A stretch of DNA of 64,000 nt from Paenibacillus glycinis (GCF_009909185.1 NZ_JAAAMV010000020.1:124001-188000); one strand, 5' to 3'; positions 9,483 to 17,305 are shown, counted from the stretch's first letter. The notes: generated from the sequence alone by a model not told the origin. Translations and numbers: made by a program.

Positions 9483-11449
9483 TCGGCAACGGCAAAATAT
9501 TGATGAATCTGGACGACAACTGCTACATACGCGATATTTACTATCCGTTCGTCGGACAGCTCAATCACGTCGGCGGCCAATATTGCCGCTTCGGCATTTG
9601 GGTCGCCGGCCAGTTCTCCTGGCTGGAGGATCCGGAATGGCAATTCCAGCTCTCGTACGTGGCGGATTCGCTCGTGACGAACGTCATCGCCCGCAACGAC
9701 AGGCTGGCCATCGAGCTGCATTTGAACGACGGCATCCACCAGCGCGAAAGCATCTATATCAAACGCGTCCTCGTCCGCAATCTGGGCACGGAATCCCGCG
9801 AATGCCGGCTGTTCTTTCACCATGATCTGATGATCGACGGCTCCGAGGTCGGGGATACGGCGGCGTACTATCCCGAGAACCATACGCTCTACCATTACAA
9901 GCGCTCCTCGTATTTCATGTTCAACGGCTTCTCCGACGAGGGGGGCATGATGCAGTATACGACGGGCATCAAGCGGTTCCAGTCCGCGGAGGGCACCTGG
10001 CGGGACGCGGAGGACGGCACGCTGATGGGCAATTCCATCGCGCAGGGCTCCGTCGACAGCACGATCAGCTTCCGCACGGTCGTGCCGCCGGGCGGCGACA
10101 AGACGGTCTATTACTGGATGTCGATCGGCAAGAACCTCGAGGAAGTCAAGGCGCTGAATCAATACGTCCAAGAGAGCCATCCGGAGAAGCTGCTCAGCCG
10201 GATCGTCATCTACTGGAACCACTGGCTGCAGCGCGCGGAGCAGAATCTCGGCGATTTGTCGCCGGAAGCCATCAACCTGTTCCGCCTCAGCCTGCTGATC
10301 GTGCGCACGCAGACCGACGAGCGGGGGGCGATCATCGCCGCGAACGACACCGATATCCTGCAGTACAACCGCGATCATTACAGCTATATGTGGCCGCGGG
10401 ACGGCGCCCTCATCGCGGACGCCATGTCGGCCGCCGGCTTCCAAAGCGTCATCTCGCCGTTCTTCCAATTCTGCGCCCAAGCGCTGTCGCCGGACGGGTA
10501 CCTGTTCCACAAATACAACCCGGACGGAACGGTCGGCTCCAGCTGGCATCCGTACATCGTCCAGGGCAGCAGGCGGCTGCCGATTCAGGAGGACGAGACC
10601 GCGCTCGTGCTGTTCGCGCTGTGGAAGGATTACACGCGCAATCAGGTCATCGAGCTGCCGCAGGCGTTGTACAACAATTTGATTCGCAAAGGCGCGTTGT
10701 TCCTCAGCCAATATATCGAGCACTCGCTGTCCCTGCCCAAACCGAGCTACGACCTGTGGGAAGAACGCTACGGCATCTGGACGTATACGTCCGCTTCCGT
10801 CTACGGCGGACTGATGGCGGCGGCATTCTTCACGGAGCTGTTCGGGGATTACGAACGCAGCGACCATCTCCGGAATACCGCGGAGGGGATCAAGCAGGGC
10901 ATCCTGACGCAATTGTGGGACGAGGAAAGCGGCCGCTTCGCAAGGGGCTTGATCCAGAAAGACAACCGCTGGGTGAAGGACATGACGCTGGAGAGCAGTA
11001 TGTTCGGCGTCTGGGAGTTCGGCGTCCTGCCCGTCGAGGACGAGCGGGTAATCAAGACCATGCACGCCATTCGCGACGGCTTGGCGGTCAAGACCGGCGT
11101 CGGCGGCGTGGCCCGGTATACGAACGACTATTATTTCCAGCAGTCGGGCGATATCGAGAACGTGCCCGGCAACCCGTGGGTCATCTGCACGCTCTGGGTC
11201 GCCAATTTCGAGATCGAATCCGCCAAGACGCTCGCCGATCTCGTCAAGCCGCGGGATACGCTGCAATGGGTCGTCAAGACGGCGCTCTCGAGCGGCTTGC
11301 TGCCCGAGCAGCTGCATCCGAACGACGGCAGCCCGCTCTCGGTCGCGCCGCTCACCTGGTCGCATGCGACCTATGTGCAAAGCGTCACCCGGTACGCGCA
11401 GAAATACGCCGAGCTTTCGTCGGCGGAGAAGAGCGCGACGGCGATATAG
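9464..11449 (+). CDS. GH15 glucoamylase-like glycoside hydrolase
   Basis: A 661-residue protein of the bacterial/archaeal GH15 type: an N-terminal beta-sandwich (about 1-260) followed by an (alpha/alpha)6 barrel. The predicted general acid is E433 in DLWEERYGIWTYTSAS, and the general base is E615 in SGLLPEQLHPNDG. MWPRDGALIADAMSAAG and GGVARYTNDYY are conserved GH15 segments. There is no signal peptide, so it probably acts in the cytoplasm, releasing glucose from glycogen or its debranched ends. It is the last gene of the glycogen operon, overlapping glgA by 19 nt, with a strong terminator 8 nt after the stop. No glgP phosphorylase is seen here, so this hydrolase could be the breakdown arm (inference). 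Trehalase or dextran activity is possible for the family. Confidence 0.88.
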   Translation: MARHLVIGNGKILMNLDDNCYIRDIYYPFVGQLNHVGGQYCRFGIWVAGQFSWLEDPEWQFQLSYVADSLVTNVIARNDRLAIELHLNDGIHQRESIYIKRVLVRNLGTESRECRLFFHHDLMIDGSEVGDTAAYYPENHTLYHYKRSSYFMFNGFSDEGGMMQYTTGIKRFQSAEGTWRDAEDGTLMGNSIAQGSVDSTISFRTVVPPGGDKTVYYWMSIGKNLEEVKALNQYVQESHPEKLLSRIVIYWNHWLQRAEQNLGDLSPEAINLFRLSLLIVRTQTDERGAIIAANDTDILQYNRDHYSYMWPRDGALIADAMSAAGFQSVISPFFQFCAQALSPDGYLFHKYNPDGTVGSSWHPYIVQGSRRLPIQEDETALVLFALWKDYTRNQVIELPQALYNNLIRKGALFLSQYIEHSLSLPKPSYDLWEERYGIWTYTSASVYGGLMAAAFFTELFGDYERSDHLRNTAEGIKQGILTQLWDEESGRFARGLIQKDNRWVKDMTLESSMFGVWEFGVLPVEDERVIKTMHAIRDGLAVKTGVGGVARYTNDYYFQQSGDIENVPGNPWVICTLWVANFEIESAKTLADLVKPRDTLQWVVKTALSSGLLPEQLHPNDGSPLSVAPLTWSHATYVQSVTRYAQKYAELSSAEKSATAI

Positions 11450-11456
11450 CAGGATG

Positions 11457-11492
11457 AAGGCAGGGAAGCGATCAGCTTCCGCTGCCTTTTTT
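11457..11492 (+). terminator. Terminator of the glycogen operon
   Basis: aaggcagggaagc (11457-11469) pairs with gcttccgctgcctt (from 11475), with one bulged base, and is followed by TTTTTT. Confidence 0.85.
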
Positions 11493-11570
11493 GCGTTACC
11501 GGGGCGGCGAGCGAATGGCGCGGCTTCTCGGTCGTGATGCCGTGCGGCGATGCGTTGCGCGCGCACACAT

Positions 11571-11675
11571 CGCATCGTATCGCATCGTATCGCATCGTAT
11601 TGTATCGTAATGCATCGTATTGTATCGTATTGCATCGTATTGTATCGTATTGCATTGTATCGTATCGCATCGTAT
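11571..11675. repeat. 10-bp tandem repeat array
   Basis: About 10.5 direct copies of the decamer YGYATCGTAT run without interruption. The first three are exact cgcatcgtat; later units alternate tgtatcgtat and tgcatcgtat, with a few substitutions. It is built from 5-bp half-units (CGTAT, CGCAT, TGTAT) and has much lower GC than the flanks. It lies in the 894-bp gap between the GH15 terminator and thrS, upstream of the thrS promoter. Long open frames across it in several frames are a consequence of the repeat lacking stops, not evidence of coding. Confidence 0.9.
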
Positions 11676-11719
11676 GACGGTCGTCTAGGAAGGCTCACTC
11701 CTGCGCAGCTTTGCCTGCG

Positions 11720-11792
11720 CGCAGGCGCCGAGTCGTTCGCCTGTACAGGCGTTTTCCTGGGGAGTAATGTCTGCAGACGCCAAGTCGTTCGC
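11720..11792. repeat. Direct repeat pair and palindromes upstream of thrS
   Basis: A 15-bp direct repeat with one mismatch occurs twice: cgccgagtcgttcgc (11726-11740) and cgccaagtcgttcgc (11778-11792), 52 bp apart. Between and around the copies lie the perfect palindromes cgcctgtacaggcg (11738-11751) and tctgcaga (11770-11777), plus the self-complementary gcctgcgcgcaggc just before the first copy. No gene is evident here. It may be a binding region or a remnant of a small repeat element; function unknown. Confidence 0.6.
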
Positions 11793-11923
11793 ACGTAAAA
11801 GGCTCGTTGGTAGCTCTCACTGCGACATGTCGTGTAAATAAACCTGACACTCGCACGGGTGCGCGTGCAGCGCCAAGGCACGATGCGTTTTCGTCGCCGC
11901 CAAGAAAAAACGCCGCTCGCCTC

Positions 11924-11953
11924 TTGACTTTTCCGTAGCTTCCTGAATATTAT
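11924..11953 (+). promoter_or_regulatory. Sigma-A promoter of thrS
   Basis: TTGACT (11924-11929) and TATTAT (11948-11953) are separated by 18 bp and lie just upstream of the T-box leader. Confidence 0.7.
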
Positions 11954-12000
11954 GAATACACAGATTCATACTTGGCGAAAACCAAAGACACGGTTCCCAT

Positions 12001-12258
12001 AGTCAGGCTGCGCAGAGAGAGGGATGATTGCTGCGAATCCCTTCCGTCCTGAGATGCGAATTACCACTTTGCAGCCGTCACGTTGAACCCGCCGACTCGG
12101 TGTCGCGGTTGTAAACGGAGCCGATTCATCCCCGTTACCGGATTCCAATAAGGATCTTGGATTCGCTGCGCGACAAGCGCGCGGAGACAAGGTCGAACTA
12201 GGGTGGAACCACGAGCCGAACGCACTCGTCCCTTTTGGGCGAGAATGCGTTTTTTTTT
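12001..12258 (+). promoter_or_regulatory. T-box leader of thrS (specifier ACC)
   Basis: The T-box signature tagggtggaaccacg is at 12199-12213. It is followed by an intrinsic terminator: acgcactcgtccc (from 12220) pairs with gggcgagaatgcgt, with a bulge, ahead of TTTTTTTT ending about 12258. Stem I is closed by ggctgc (12006-12011) and gcagcc (12071-12076). Next to its 3' arm lies ACC (12063-12065), a Thr codon followed by A, the expected specifier. Uncharged tRNA-Thr would pair with the specifier and T-box and allow read-through into thrS. The specifier register is inferred from position. Confidence 0.9.
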
Positions 12259-12343
12259 GCGTTCACGCGGTACGAGACGCGCCCGGCCGCCACGGGGCAG
12301 CGACAAGCGGCTCGCCGCAATTCGATCGAACGGAGGAAGGCTC

Positions 12344-14263
12344 ATGGACAACAAGGTCAACGTAAAATTAGCGGACGGTTCGGAACGGCGCTGCATCAAA
12401 GGGGAGTCGATTGCGACGCTGGCGGAGGCCATCAGCCCCGTGCTTCGCAAAAACGCCGTCGCCGGCTTGGCGAACGGCAGGCTCGTGGATCTGAGCTTCG
12501 CCATCGCGGAGGATTGCGCGGTGGAAATCGTAACGCTCGACAGCGAAGCGGGGCTGGAGGTGTATCGGCACAGCGCGGCCCATCTGATGGCGCAGGCGAT
12601 CAAGCGCCTCTATGGCGGCGATGCGGTGCAGCTCGGGGTCGGTCCCGTCATCCAAGACGGATTCTATTACGACGTCGCGGTCGCCGAGCCGTTGACGCCG
12701 TCCGATCTGCGCGCCATCGAGAAAGAGATGGAGGCGATCGCCAAAGAAGACCTGCCCATCGTCCGCAGGGTCGTCGGCCGGAAGGAAGCATCGGCGTTGT
12801 TCGAAGAGCGGGGGGAACGCTTGAAGCTCGAGCTGATCCGCGATCTGCCGGATGACGCGGAGATCTCCGTCTACGCGCAGGGAGAATTCCTCGACCTGTG
12901 CAGGGGGCCGCATCTCCCCTCGACGGGGCGGATCAAGGCGTTCAAGCTGCTGTCCGTCGCCGGTGCCTATTGGCGCGGCGATGCGGCGAATGCGGTGCTT
13001 CAGCGCATCTACGGCACGGCGTTCCTGAAGAAATCGCAGCTGGACCGCCATCTGGAGCTCCTGGCTGAAGCCAAGAAACGCGATCATCGCAAGCTCGGCA
13101 AGGAACTCGAGCTGTTCATGTTCTCGGAGGAAGCGCCCGGCATGCCGTTCTATCTGCCGAAAGGAATGGTCGTGCGCACGCAGCTGGAAGAGTTCTCGCG
13201 CGTCTTCGGACGCAAGGGAGGCTACGAAGAAGTGCGGACGCCGCTCATGCTGAACCGGCGGCTCTGGGAGCAGTCCGGCCATTGGGACCACTACAAGGAC
13301 AATATGTACTTCGCGAAGGTGGACGAGGCGGATTTCGCGCTGAAGCCGATGAACTGCCCGGGGCATATGCTCGTGTACAAAAACCGCTTGCGTTCGTATC
13401 GCGACCTTCCGCTGCGGCTGGCGGAGTTCGGCCAGGTTCACCGCCACGAATATTCCGGCGCGTTGAACGGCATGATGCGCGTGCGGACGTTCTGCCAGGA
13501 TGACGCGCATCTGTTCGTGCGCCCGGACCAGATCGAGGAGGAGATCGGCCGCGCGATCGCGTTGATCGACGAGATGTACGCGGTGTTCGGCTTCGCTTAC
13601 CGGATCGAGCTCTCGACGAAACCGGAGGACGCCATGGGGGCGCAGGAGCTTTGGGACCGCGCGGAACGCTCGCTGGAGCAGGTGCTCATCAGCCGCGGCG
13701 TCGACTACCGCGTCAATCCCGGGGACGGCGCGTTCTACGGACCGAAGATCGATTTTCATATCCGCGACGCGATCGGCCGAAGCTGGCAGTGCGCGACGGT
13801 GCAGCTGGATTTTCAAATGCCGGGGAAATTCGGCCTCGTCTACGCGGGCGAGGACGGCGGCAAGCATGTGCCCGTGCTCATCCACCGCGCCGTCTACGGT
13901 TCGATCGACCGCTTCGTCGGCATTCTGACGGAGCATTACGCCGGCGCGTTCCCGCTCTGGCTCGCGCCCGTCCAAGCGAAGATCATTCCGGTCTCCGAAG
14001 CCGACGCCGATCGCGCCCGCGATATCCGCGTCATGCTGGAAGAAGCGGGCTTGCGGGCGGAAGCGGATTTCCGGCAGGAGAAGCTCGGATACAAGATCCG
14101 GGAGGCGCAGCTCGAGAAAGTGCCGTACATGCTGGTGCTGGGCGAGGCGGAACGAGGAGCCGGCACGGTATCCGTGCGCAAGCGCGGCGACGGGGATATC
14201 GGCTCCCGTACGGTGCGGGAGCTGATCGCGGAACTGCTGGCGGAGGTCGCGGCCAGACGTTGA
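12344..14263 (+). CDS. thrS: Threonyl-tRNA synthetase ThrS
   Basis: ThrS charges tRNA-Thr and edits mis-charged Ser. The 639-residue protein has all domains: TGS (1-62), the editing domain with HSAAH (H76, H80), the class II core and a C-terminal anticodon-binding domain. The core shows LKPMNCPGHM (zinc Cys) and the motif 2 region FGQVHRHEYSGALNGMMRVR with FCQDDAHLF. Length is standard (about 640). The start is ATG 12344 with cggaggaagg just upstream; the open frame reaches back to 12203, but that part is the T-box terminator and is not coding. Expression is controlled by the preceding T-box. Confidence 0.97.
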   Translation: MDNKVNVKLADGSERRCIKGESIATLAEAISPVLRKNAVAGLANGRLVDLSFAIAEDCAVEIVTLDSEAGLEVYRHSAAHLMAQAIKRLYGGDAVQLGVGPVIQDGFYYDVAVAEPLTPSDLRAIEKEMEAIAKEDLPIVRRVVGRKEASALFEERGERLKLELIRDLPDDAEISVYAQGEFLDLCRGPHLPSTGRIKAFKLLSVAGAYWRGDAANAVLQRIYGTAFLKKSQLDRHLELLAEAKKRDHRKLGKELELFMFSEEAPGMPFYLPKGMVVRTQLEEFSRVFGRKGGYEEVRTPLMLNRRLWEQSGHWDHYKDNMYFAKVDEADFALKPMNCPGHMLVYKNRLRSYRDLPLRLAEFGQVHRHEYSGALNGMMRVRTFCQDDAHLFVRPDQIEEEIGRAIALIDEMYAVFGFAYRIELSTKPEDAMGAQELWDRAERSLEQVLISRGVDYRVNPGDGAFYGPKIDFHIRDAIGRSWQCATVQLDFQMPGKFGLVYAGEDGGKHVPVLIHRAVYGSIDRFVGILTEHYAGAFPLWLAPVQAKIIPVSEADADRARDIRVMLEEAGLRAEADFRQEKLGYKIREAQLEKVPYMLVLGEAERGAGTVSVRKRGDGDIGSRTVRELIAELLAEVAARR

Positions 14264-14399
14264 CCGTCATGCCGTAGGCCCGCTTATCCGTACCGCGAAT
14301 CGACGCTTGACGGGAAGGCCGCCGAGGCATAGGCTATTGCTGACAGCGAAGATTGCGCGCGAGATGCATAGTCGGCGAAGGCCAAAGGAGGGTTCTCGT

Positions 14400-14858
14400 T
14401 TGAGCACGGTGGAGGATGTGAAGGAAGTATCGCTTCCGGAACGCGGCTATATCGGCATGGCGATCACGTCGGTCTTCGCTTCCCATGAGCCCAAGCGCGT
14501 AGAGCAGCTGCAGAAGCTGTTCATCAGCCGGCGATTCGAGATCAAGGGCATGGTGGATGCCGAACATTACGTGTGCCCCTCGTTCGTGTGCGAGCAGCTG
14601 TTCACGTATTTGTTCTGCATGGAGGTCGATCAGCTGGACGTCGTGCCGGACGGGATGATCGGCTTCCGGATTCCCGCGCAGCGCTACGCGACGGTGCGGG
14701 CGGCAGGGACGGATCCCTACGATCTGCTGCACGGCTACCTGAGGGCGAAGGGGCTGCAGAACAACAAGCGCGGCCTGGCGCTGGAGAAGTACAACGTGCA
14801 CAAGCCGGCATGGCCGGACGAGGTCGACGTGTACATTCCGCTGCTGGGCAGCGGATAA
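14400..14858 (+). CDS. GyrI-like / effector-binding domain protein
   Basis: A 152-residue single-domain protein resembling the GyrI-like small-molecule-binding (SOUL/AraC effector-binding) fold. Features include SLPERGYIGMAITSVF at the N terminus, DVVPDGMIGFRIPAQRYATV in the middle, and a C-terminal YNVHKPAWPDEVDVYIPL like the EVWIPV end of the family. Such domains bind hydrophobic ligands and may act alone as drug-binding or hydrolase-like proteins. The start is TTG 14400, with aaaggaggg (14384-14392) 7 nt upstream. It stands 136 nt after thrS with its own terminator downstream. Ligand and role are unknown. Confidence 0.7.
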   Translation: MSTVEDVKEVSLPERGYIGMAITSVFASHEPKRVEQLQKLFISRRFEIKGMVDAEHYVCPSFVCEQLFTYLFCMEVDQLDVVPDGMIGFRIPAQRYATVRAAGTDPYDLLHGYLRAKGLQNNKRGLALEKYNVHKPAWPDEVDVYIPLLGSG

Positions 14859-14903
14859 CGGAGAACCGATCGTGCGGTCCGGCGTGGAATCGGCGCGAAA
14901 AAC

Positions 14904-14939
14904 CCAAACAAGTCCTGCCTTCGGGCAGGACTTGTTTGG
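14904..14939. terminator. Bidirectional terminator
   Basis: A 16-bp perfect stem (ccaaacaagtcctgcc / ggcaggacttgtttgg) with a short ttcg-type loop, between two convergent genes (GyrI-like + and YjcZ-like -). A modest T run (tttt) follows in the + direction. Confidence 0.8.
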
Positions 14940-14962
14940 AGTTTTGTCGGATTGTCAGTTGC

Positions 14963-15082
14963 TCAGAAGAAGCCGCCGCGAAGAACGATTACGAGCAAAA
15001 TATAAAGAACAAGGATTACGCCAATAGCTGTTCCGAATACCGGGCCGCATCCGAGGCCTGCGCCGCCTACGCCATATCCCAC
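14963..15082 (-). CDS. YjcZ-like small sporulation membrane peptide (39 aa)
   Basis: A 39-residue peptide starting GTG 15082, with acctcct on the + strand (AGGAGGT on the coding strand) exactly 7 nt upstream. It starts MGYGVGGAGLGCGPVFG and continues as a single hydrophobic helix ending LVIVLRGGFF. The Gly/Tyr-rich start plus one C-terminal membrane segment is the pattern of the YjcZ family of small sporulation proteins. A perfect sigma-K-type -10 (CATATATTA) lies 49 nt upstream, which fits mother-cell expression. Function in the family is unclear. Confidence 0.75.
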   Translation of the reverse strand: MGYGVGGAGLGCGPVFGTAIGVILVLYILLVIVLRGGFF

Positions 15083-15130
15083 TGTACATACCTCCTGAGT
15101 GGTTGATTGTGATGTTTCTTATCACATTGC

Positions 15131-15139
15131 TAATATATG
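15131..15139 (-). promoter_or_regulatory. Sigma-K-like -10 box of the YjcZ-like gene
   Basis: The coding strand reads CATATATTA, matching CATANNNTA fully. An AC -35 element at the ideal spacing is not clear (nearest AC is a few bases too far upstream), so this is a candidate only. Confidence 0.4.
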
Positions 15140-15198
15140 TTGGCGCAAGGGATGGGATTGGACGTTTGTACGGGGGTCATTCATAATTATGCATTCGC

Positions 15199-15708
15199 CT
15201 ATACCGAATCCCGTCCGTTCTGCGCCCGGGGCGCCGCGGGGGGACAATAGCCGGTTCCGTAGTAACGCAGCGGCGGCCGCGCGAACTGCCGGATGTTGCT
15301 GATGCGGGATTCGGCCCTCGTGTTCACGCCGTTCCCGACGAGCAGCATGGCCGAGCTGCTGGCGGCGATGATTTCGATGCAGCCGACGCTGATGCGCGGT
15401 TCGCGGTTCGTCGTGCGCATCTCGAGCGGATTCAATTGCGCGGCGAACGCCAGGAACGGGCTCAGGGGAGGGACGGGCTGCGAGAAGATATCGTAGGCTT
15501 CGAAATAAACGTCGTTCGAGGTGAGATGGTCGGACTCCCGCTGCACGGCAACGCCGCGGAGCAAGGCATTGACGTCCGCGCGGTCCCCGAATTGCGCGAT
15601 GGACGCGCTGCCGATGCTCGTCAAGTAGACGCCTCCGACCTCCGATACGCGGACGGGGTAGTCCGCATTTTCGCCGGTGGAAGCCGTCAAGCCGTCATTT
15701 CGCTTCAT
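15199..15708 (-). CDS. gerPE: Spore germination protein GerPE
   Basis: Fifth gene of a gerPA-E operon. Bacillus gerP products are spore-coat proteins needed for germinants to pass the coat. This 169-residue protein has the GerPE-like opening VGGVYLTSIGSASIAQFGD, the short beta-motif that recurs in GerPA, B, D and E, and a middle EPRISVGCIEIIAASSSAMLLVGNG. The C-terminal tail is longer than in B. subtilis GerPE. The start overlaps the gerPD stop by 4 nt (ATGA), so it is translationally coupled. Identification rests on position and motif rather than full-length alignment. No gerPF follows; the next gene downstream on this strand is the YjcZ-like one. Confidence 0.8.
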   Translation of the reverse strand: MKRNDGLTASTGENADYPVRVSEVGGVYLTSIGSASIAQFGDRADVNALLRGVAVQRESDHLTSNDVYFEAYDIFSQPVPPLSPFLAFAAQLNPLEMRTTNREPRISVGCIEIIAASSSAMLLVGNGVNTRAESRISNIRQFARPPLRYYGTGYCPPAAPRAQNGRDSV

Positions 15709-15965
15709 CGGCCGTCAACCGGCTTCTGCCGTTCTTCCGACTCCTGCTCCAGTGCGCCTTCTCCTTCGGCCGTCATGAAGCCCTCGGGTTCTTCGAGGGG
15801 CGCGAGCGGCCCGACGATGACCGATTCCGGCGGCGTGTCGAACATGGACACGAGCGAGATCGTTTGCGTATCTCCGATCTGCAGGATCGAGGCACTCGCG
15901 ACGGCCGTCAATTGGATGCAGCCGACGGCCAGCACGTGATTCACGACATTGAGCTGCACGGTCAT
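15705..15965 (-). CDS. gerPD: Spore germination protein GerPD
   Basis: An 86-residue protein with the GerPD pattern: LNVVNHVLAVGCIQLTAVAS then SASILQIGDTQTISL and SMFDTPPESVIVGPLAPL, close to the family's ISLxSxFDTPPESxxxGP. The last ~25 residues are a Glu-rich extension (EGEGALEQESEERQK). ATG 15965 is very close to its gaggag; the in-frame GTG two codons later (15959) is better spaced and may be the real start. It lies 12 nt after gerPC and overlaps gerPE. Confidence 0.85.
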   Translation of the reverse strand: MTVQLNVVNHVLAVGCIQLTAVASASILQIGDTQTISLVSMFDTPPESVIVGPLAPLEEPEGFMTAEGEGALEQESEERQKPVDGR

Positions 15966-15977
15966 TCTCCTCTTCGT

Positions 15978-16850
15978 TTATGGATTGCCGAGTAAACGGC
16001 CCACGTAATTGCGCAAAGCCATATCGATATCGCGTTCGGTCTTGCGAATGACCTGTTCCTGCAAGTCAGGGCCGGCCGCAGCGGTCCCGCCGTGCTTGCC
16101 GTCGCCCTTCTCCGCTTCGCGGACGCCCGTCTGGATATAAAATTGGATGCGCTGGCTCATCTGTTTCCGGATATCTTCGATGATCAGCCTTTGATGGTAA
16201 GGGTCGAGCGCGATGCCGGTCTCGGCCTCGAGCTGCCGCAGCTGCTGTGGCGCGTTCTGATCCAAATAACAGTCGATGGCATGCCGGATCTCCGGGTACG
16301 GATAAGGCGGAGAGACGGCGGGCGGAACGCCGAGCGCGGACGGCGCCGGGAATTGGTGGGGCGTATTGGTCGCTTGGGGGTCCATACCCGCTTCGGGCGA
16401 TTTTTTCGGTTCGTTCACGACGCCGGGGCCGACTTGGTTCCCGATGCCATTGCCGATACCAATCCCGTTGCCAATTCCGTTTCCATTTCCGTTGCCGCTG
16501 CCGTTGCCCTGGCCATTCCCGCTGCCGTTCCCATTGCCCCCGTTGACGGGCATGACCAGCTGGCCGATTTCCTTGATTTGCTCGTCGCTGGGCGCGGACA
16601 TGCCGATGTTGAGCGTGCCGGACAGCTTCTCCACCTTCAACTGGTCAAAATGATATTGAATCGTATCCACATGGTAATACGGTTTGTTTTCCGCGGCATT
16701 CATTCGTTCGTTCAACGCTTCGAGCTGCTGGCATAACCGGTCGATAAGCGCCTGCTGGTCGTTCACTTGGCACTGCAGCTGCTGGACGTATTGATTGAGA
16801 CCCATGACCATCTGCCAAGGGGACGGCGTCCTTTGAGGTTCATTGTGCAT
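15978..16850 (-). CDS. gerPC: Spore germination protein GerPC with Gly-Asn insert
   Basis: GerPC is a spore-coat assembly/permeability protein. The 290-residue sequence has an N-terminal coiled coil (about 18-52, LNQYVQQLQCQVNDQQALID), then the conserved PYYHVDTIQYHFDQLKVEKL and SGTLNIGMS segment, and a C-terminal amphipathic part (IEDIRKQMSQRIQFYIQTG). Between them, residues 103-141 are an almost pure Gly/Asn/Ser run of (GN) and (GIGN) units. B. subtilis GerPC is about 200 residues, so this insert explains much of the excess. ATG 16850 has ggaggtg upstream; the gap to gerPB is 18 nt. Confidence 0.85.
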   Translation of the reverse strand: MHNEPQRTPSPWQMVMGLNQYVQQLQCQVNDQQALIDRLCQQLEALNERMNAAENKPYYHVDTIQYHFDQLKVEKLSGTLNIGMSAPSDEQIKEIGQLVMPVNGGNGNGSGNGQGNGSGNGNGNGIGNGIGIGNGIGNQVGPGVVNEPKKSPEAGMDPQATNTPHQFPAPSALGVPPAVSPPYPYPEIRHAIDCYLDQNAPQQLRQLEAETGIALDPYHQRLIIEDIRKQMSQRIQFYIQTGVREAEKGDGKHGGTAAAGPDLQEQVIRKTERDIDMALRNYVGRLLGNP

Positions 16851-16868
16851 ATGCAGGCACCTCCGGCA

Positions 16869-17069
16869 TTAATTCGGATTGGGCAGCGGCACGAAGTTGA
16901 CGGGGTTCTCTTCAAGCTGCGGCGCCGGTCCCGTAAAACCTCCCGTGTTGTACATTTGGGCGTTCGAAGCGATGGAACCCGCCGTCCCGACTTGCAGGAC
17001 GGAAGAGTTCGACACGCTGTCCACTCGAAGCTGGTAAACCGTGATCGTCTGGTGAACCGTGAGATTCAT
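16869..17069 (-). CDS. gerPB: Spore germination protein GerPB
   Basis: A 66-residue coat-permeability protein. It begins MNLTVHQTITVYQLRVDSVS, then NSSVLQVGTAGSI, as in GerPB, and ends in a Pro/Asn-rich tail. ATG 17069 overlaps the gerPA stop by one nucleotide (TAATG), a coupling arrangement. It is second in the operon, as in Bacillus. Confidence 0.88.
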   Translation of the reverse strand: MNLTVHQTITVYQLRVDSVSNSSVLQVGTAGSIASNAQMYNTGGFTGPAPQLEENPVNFVPLPNPN

Positions 17070-17305
17070 TAGACGTTGACTCCGTTCGCGAGATTGTTTT
17101 CCGTGTTGTCCTGAACGTCGGGATCGCTGGTGTTCGTGGCGCTGACGGCGGTATTGGAGTTCGCCAGGCTGCCGGTCAGGAAGGAGCCGGAACCGGCGTA
17201 CGTTTTGGAAGAACTCGCCGGCGAAAGCTGAACGGAATCGCCGAACTGCACGATCGAGCCTGAACCGACGCTGATGACTTTGACGAAGCCGACTATTGCG
17301 GGCAT
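17069..17305 (-). CDS. gerPA: Spore germination protein GerPA/PF family, first gene of the operon
   Basis: A 78-residue protein with the GerPA/GerPF plan: MPAIVGFVKVISVGSGSIVQFGD, SSKTYAGSGSFLTGS and SATNTSDPDVQDNTEN. GerPA and GerPF are similar; the position as first gene before gerPB favours GerPA. ATG 17305 has aaggag at good spacing. A sigma-K-like promoter lies at 17348-17374. Confidence 0.85.
   Translation of the reverse strand: MPAIVGFVKVISVGSGSIVQFGDSVQLSPASSSKTYAGSGSFLTGSLANSNTAVSATNTSDPDVQDNTENNLANGVNV

Noticed and set aside
11571..11675. CRISPR array
   Set aside because: The units are 10 bp and contiguous, without unique spacers.
11550..11798. Open frames through the decamer repeat, on both strands
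   Set aside because: The repeat has no stop codon in several frames and the products are monotonous (RIVSYCIV-like). There is no SD, and the frame does not extend into unique coding sequence.
9413..11881. 822-codon open frame opposite the GH15 gene
   Set aside because: It is antisense to a well-conserved glycosidase. High GC at third positions removes stops on the opposite strand, and the protein is Arg/Asp/Val-rich without motifs. The same reason applies to other long antisense frames such as 3719-5467 and 26387-27949.
12203..12343. N-terminal extension of ThrS
   Set aside because: The frame is open, but it lies in the T-box terminator and gives an Arg-rich sequence unlike any ThrS.
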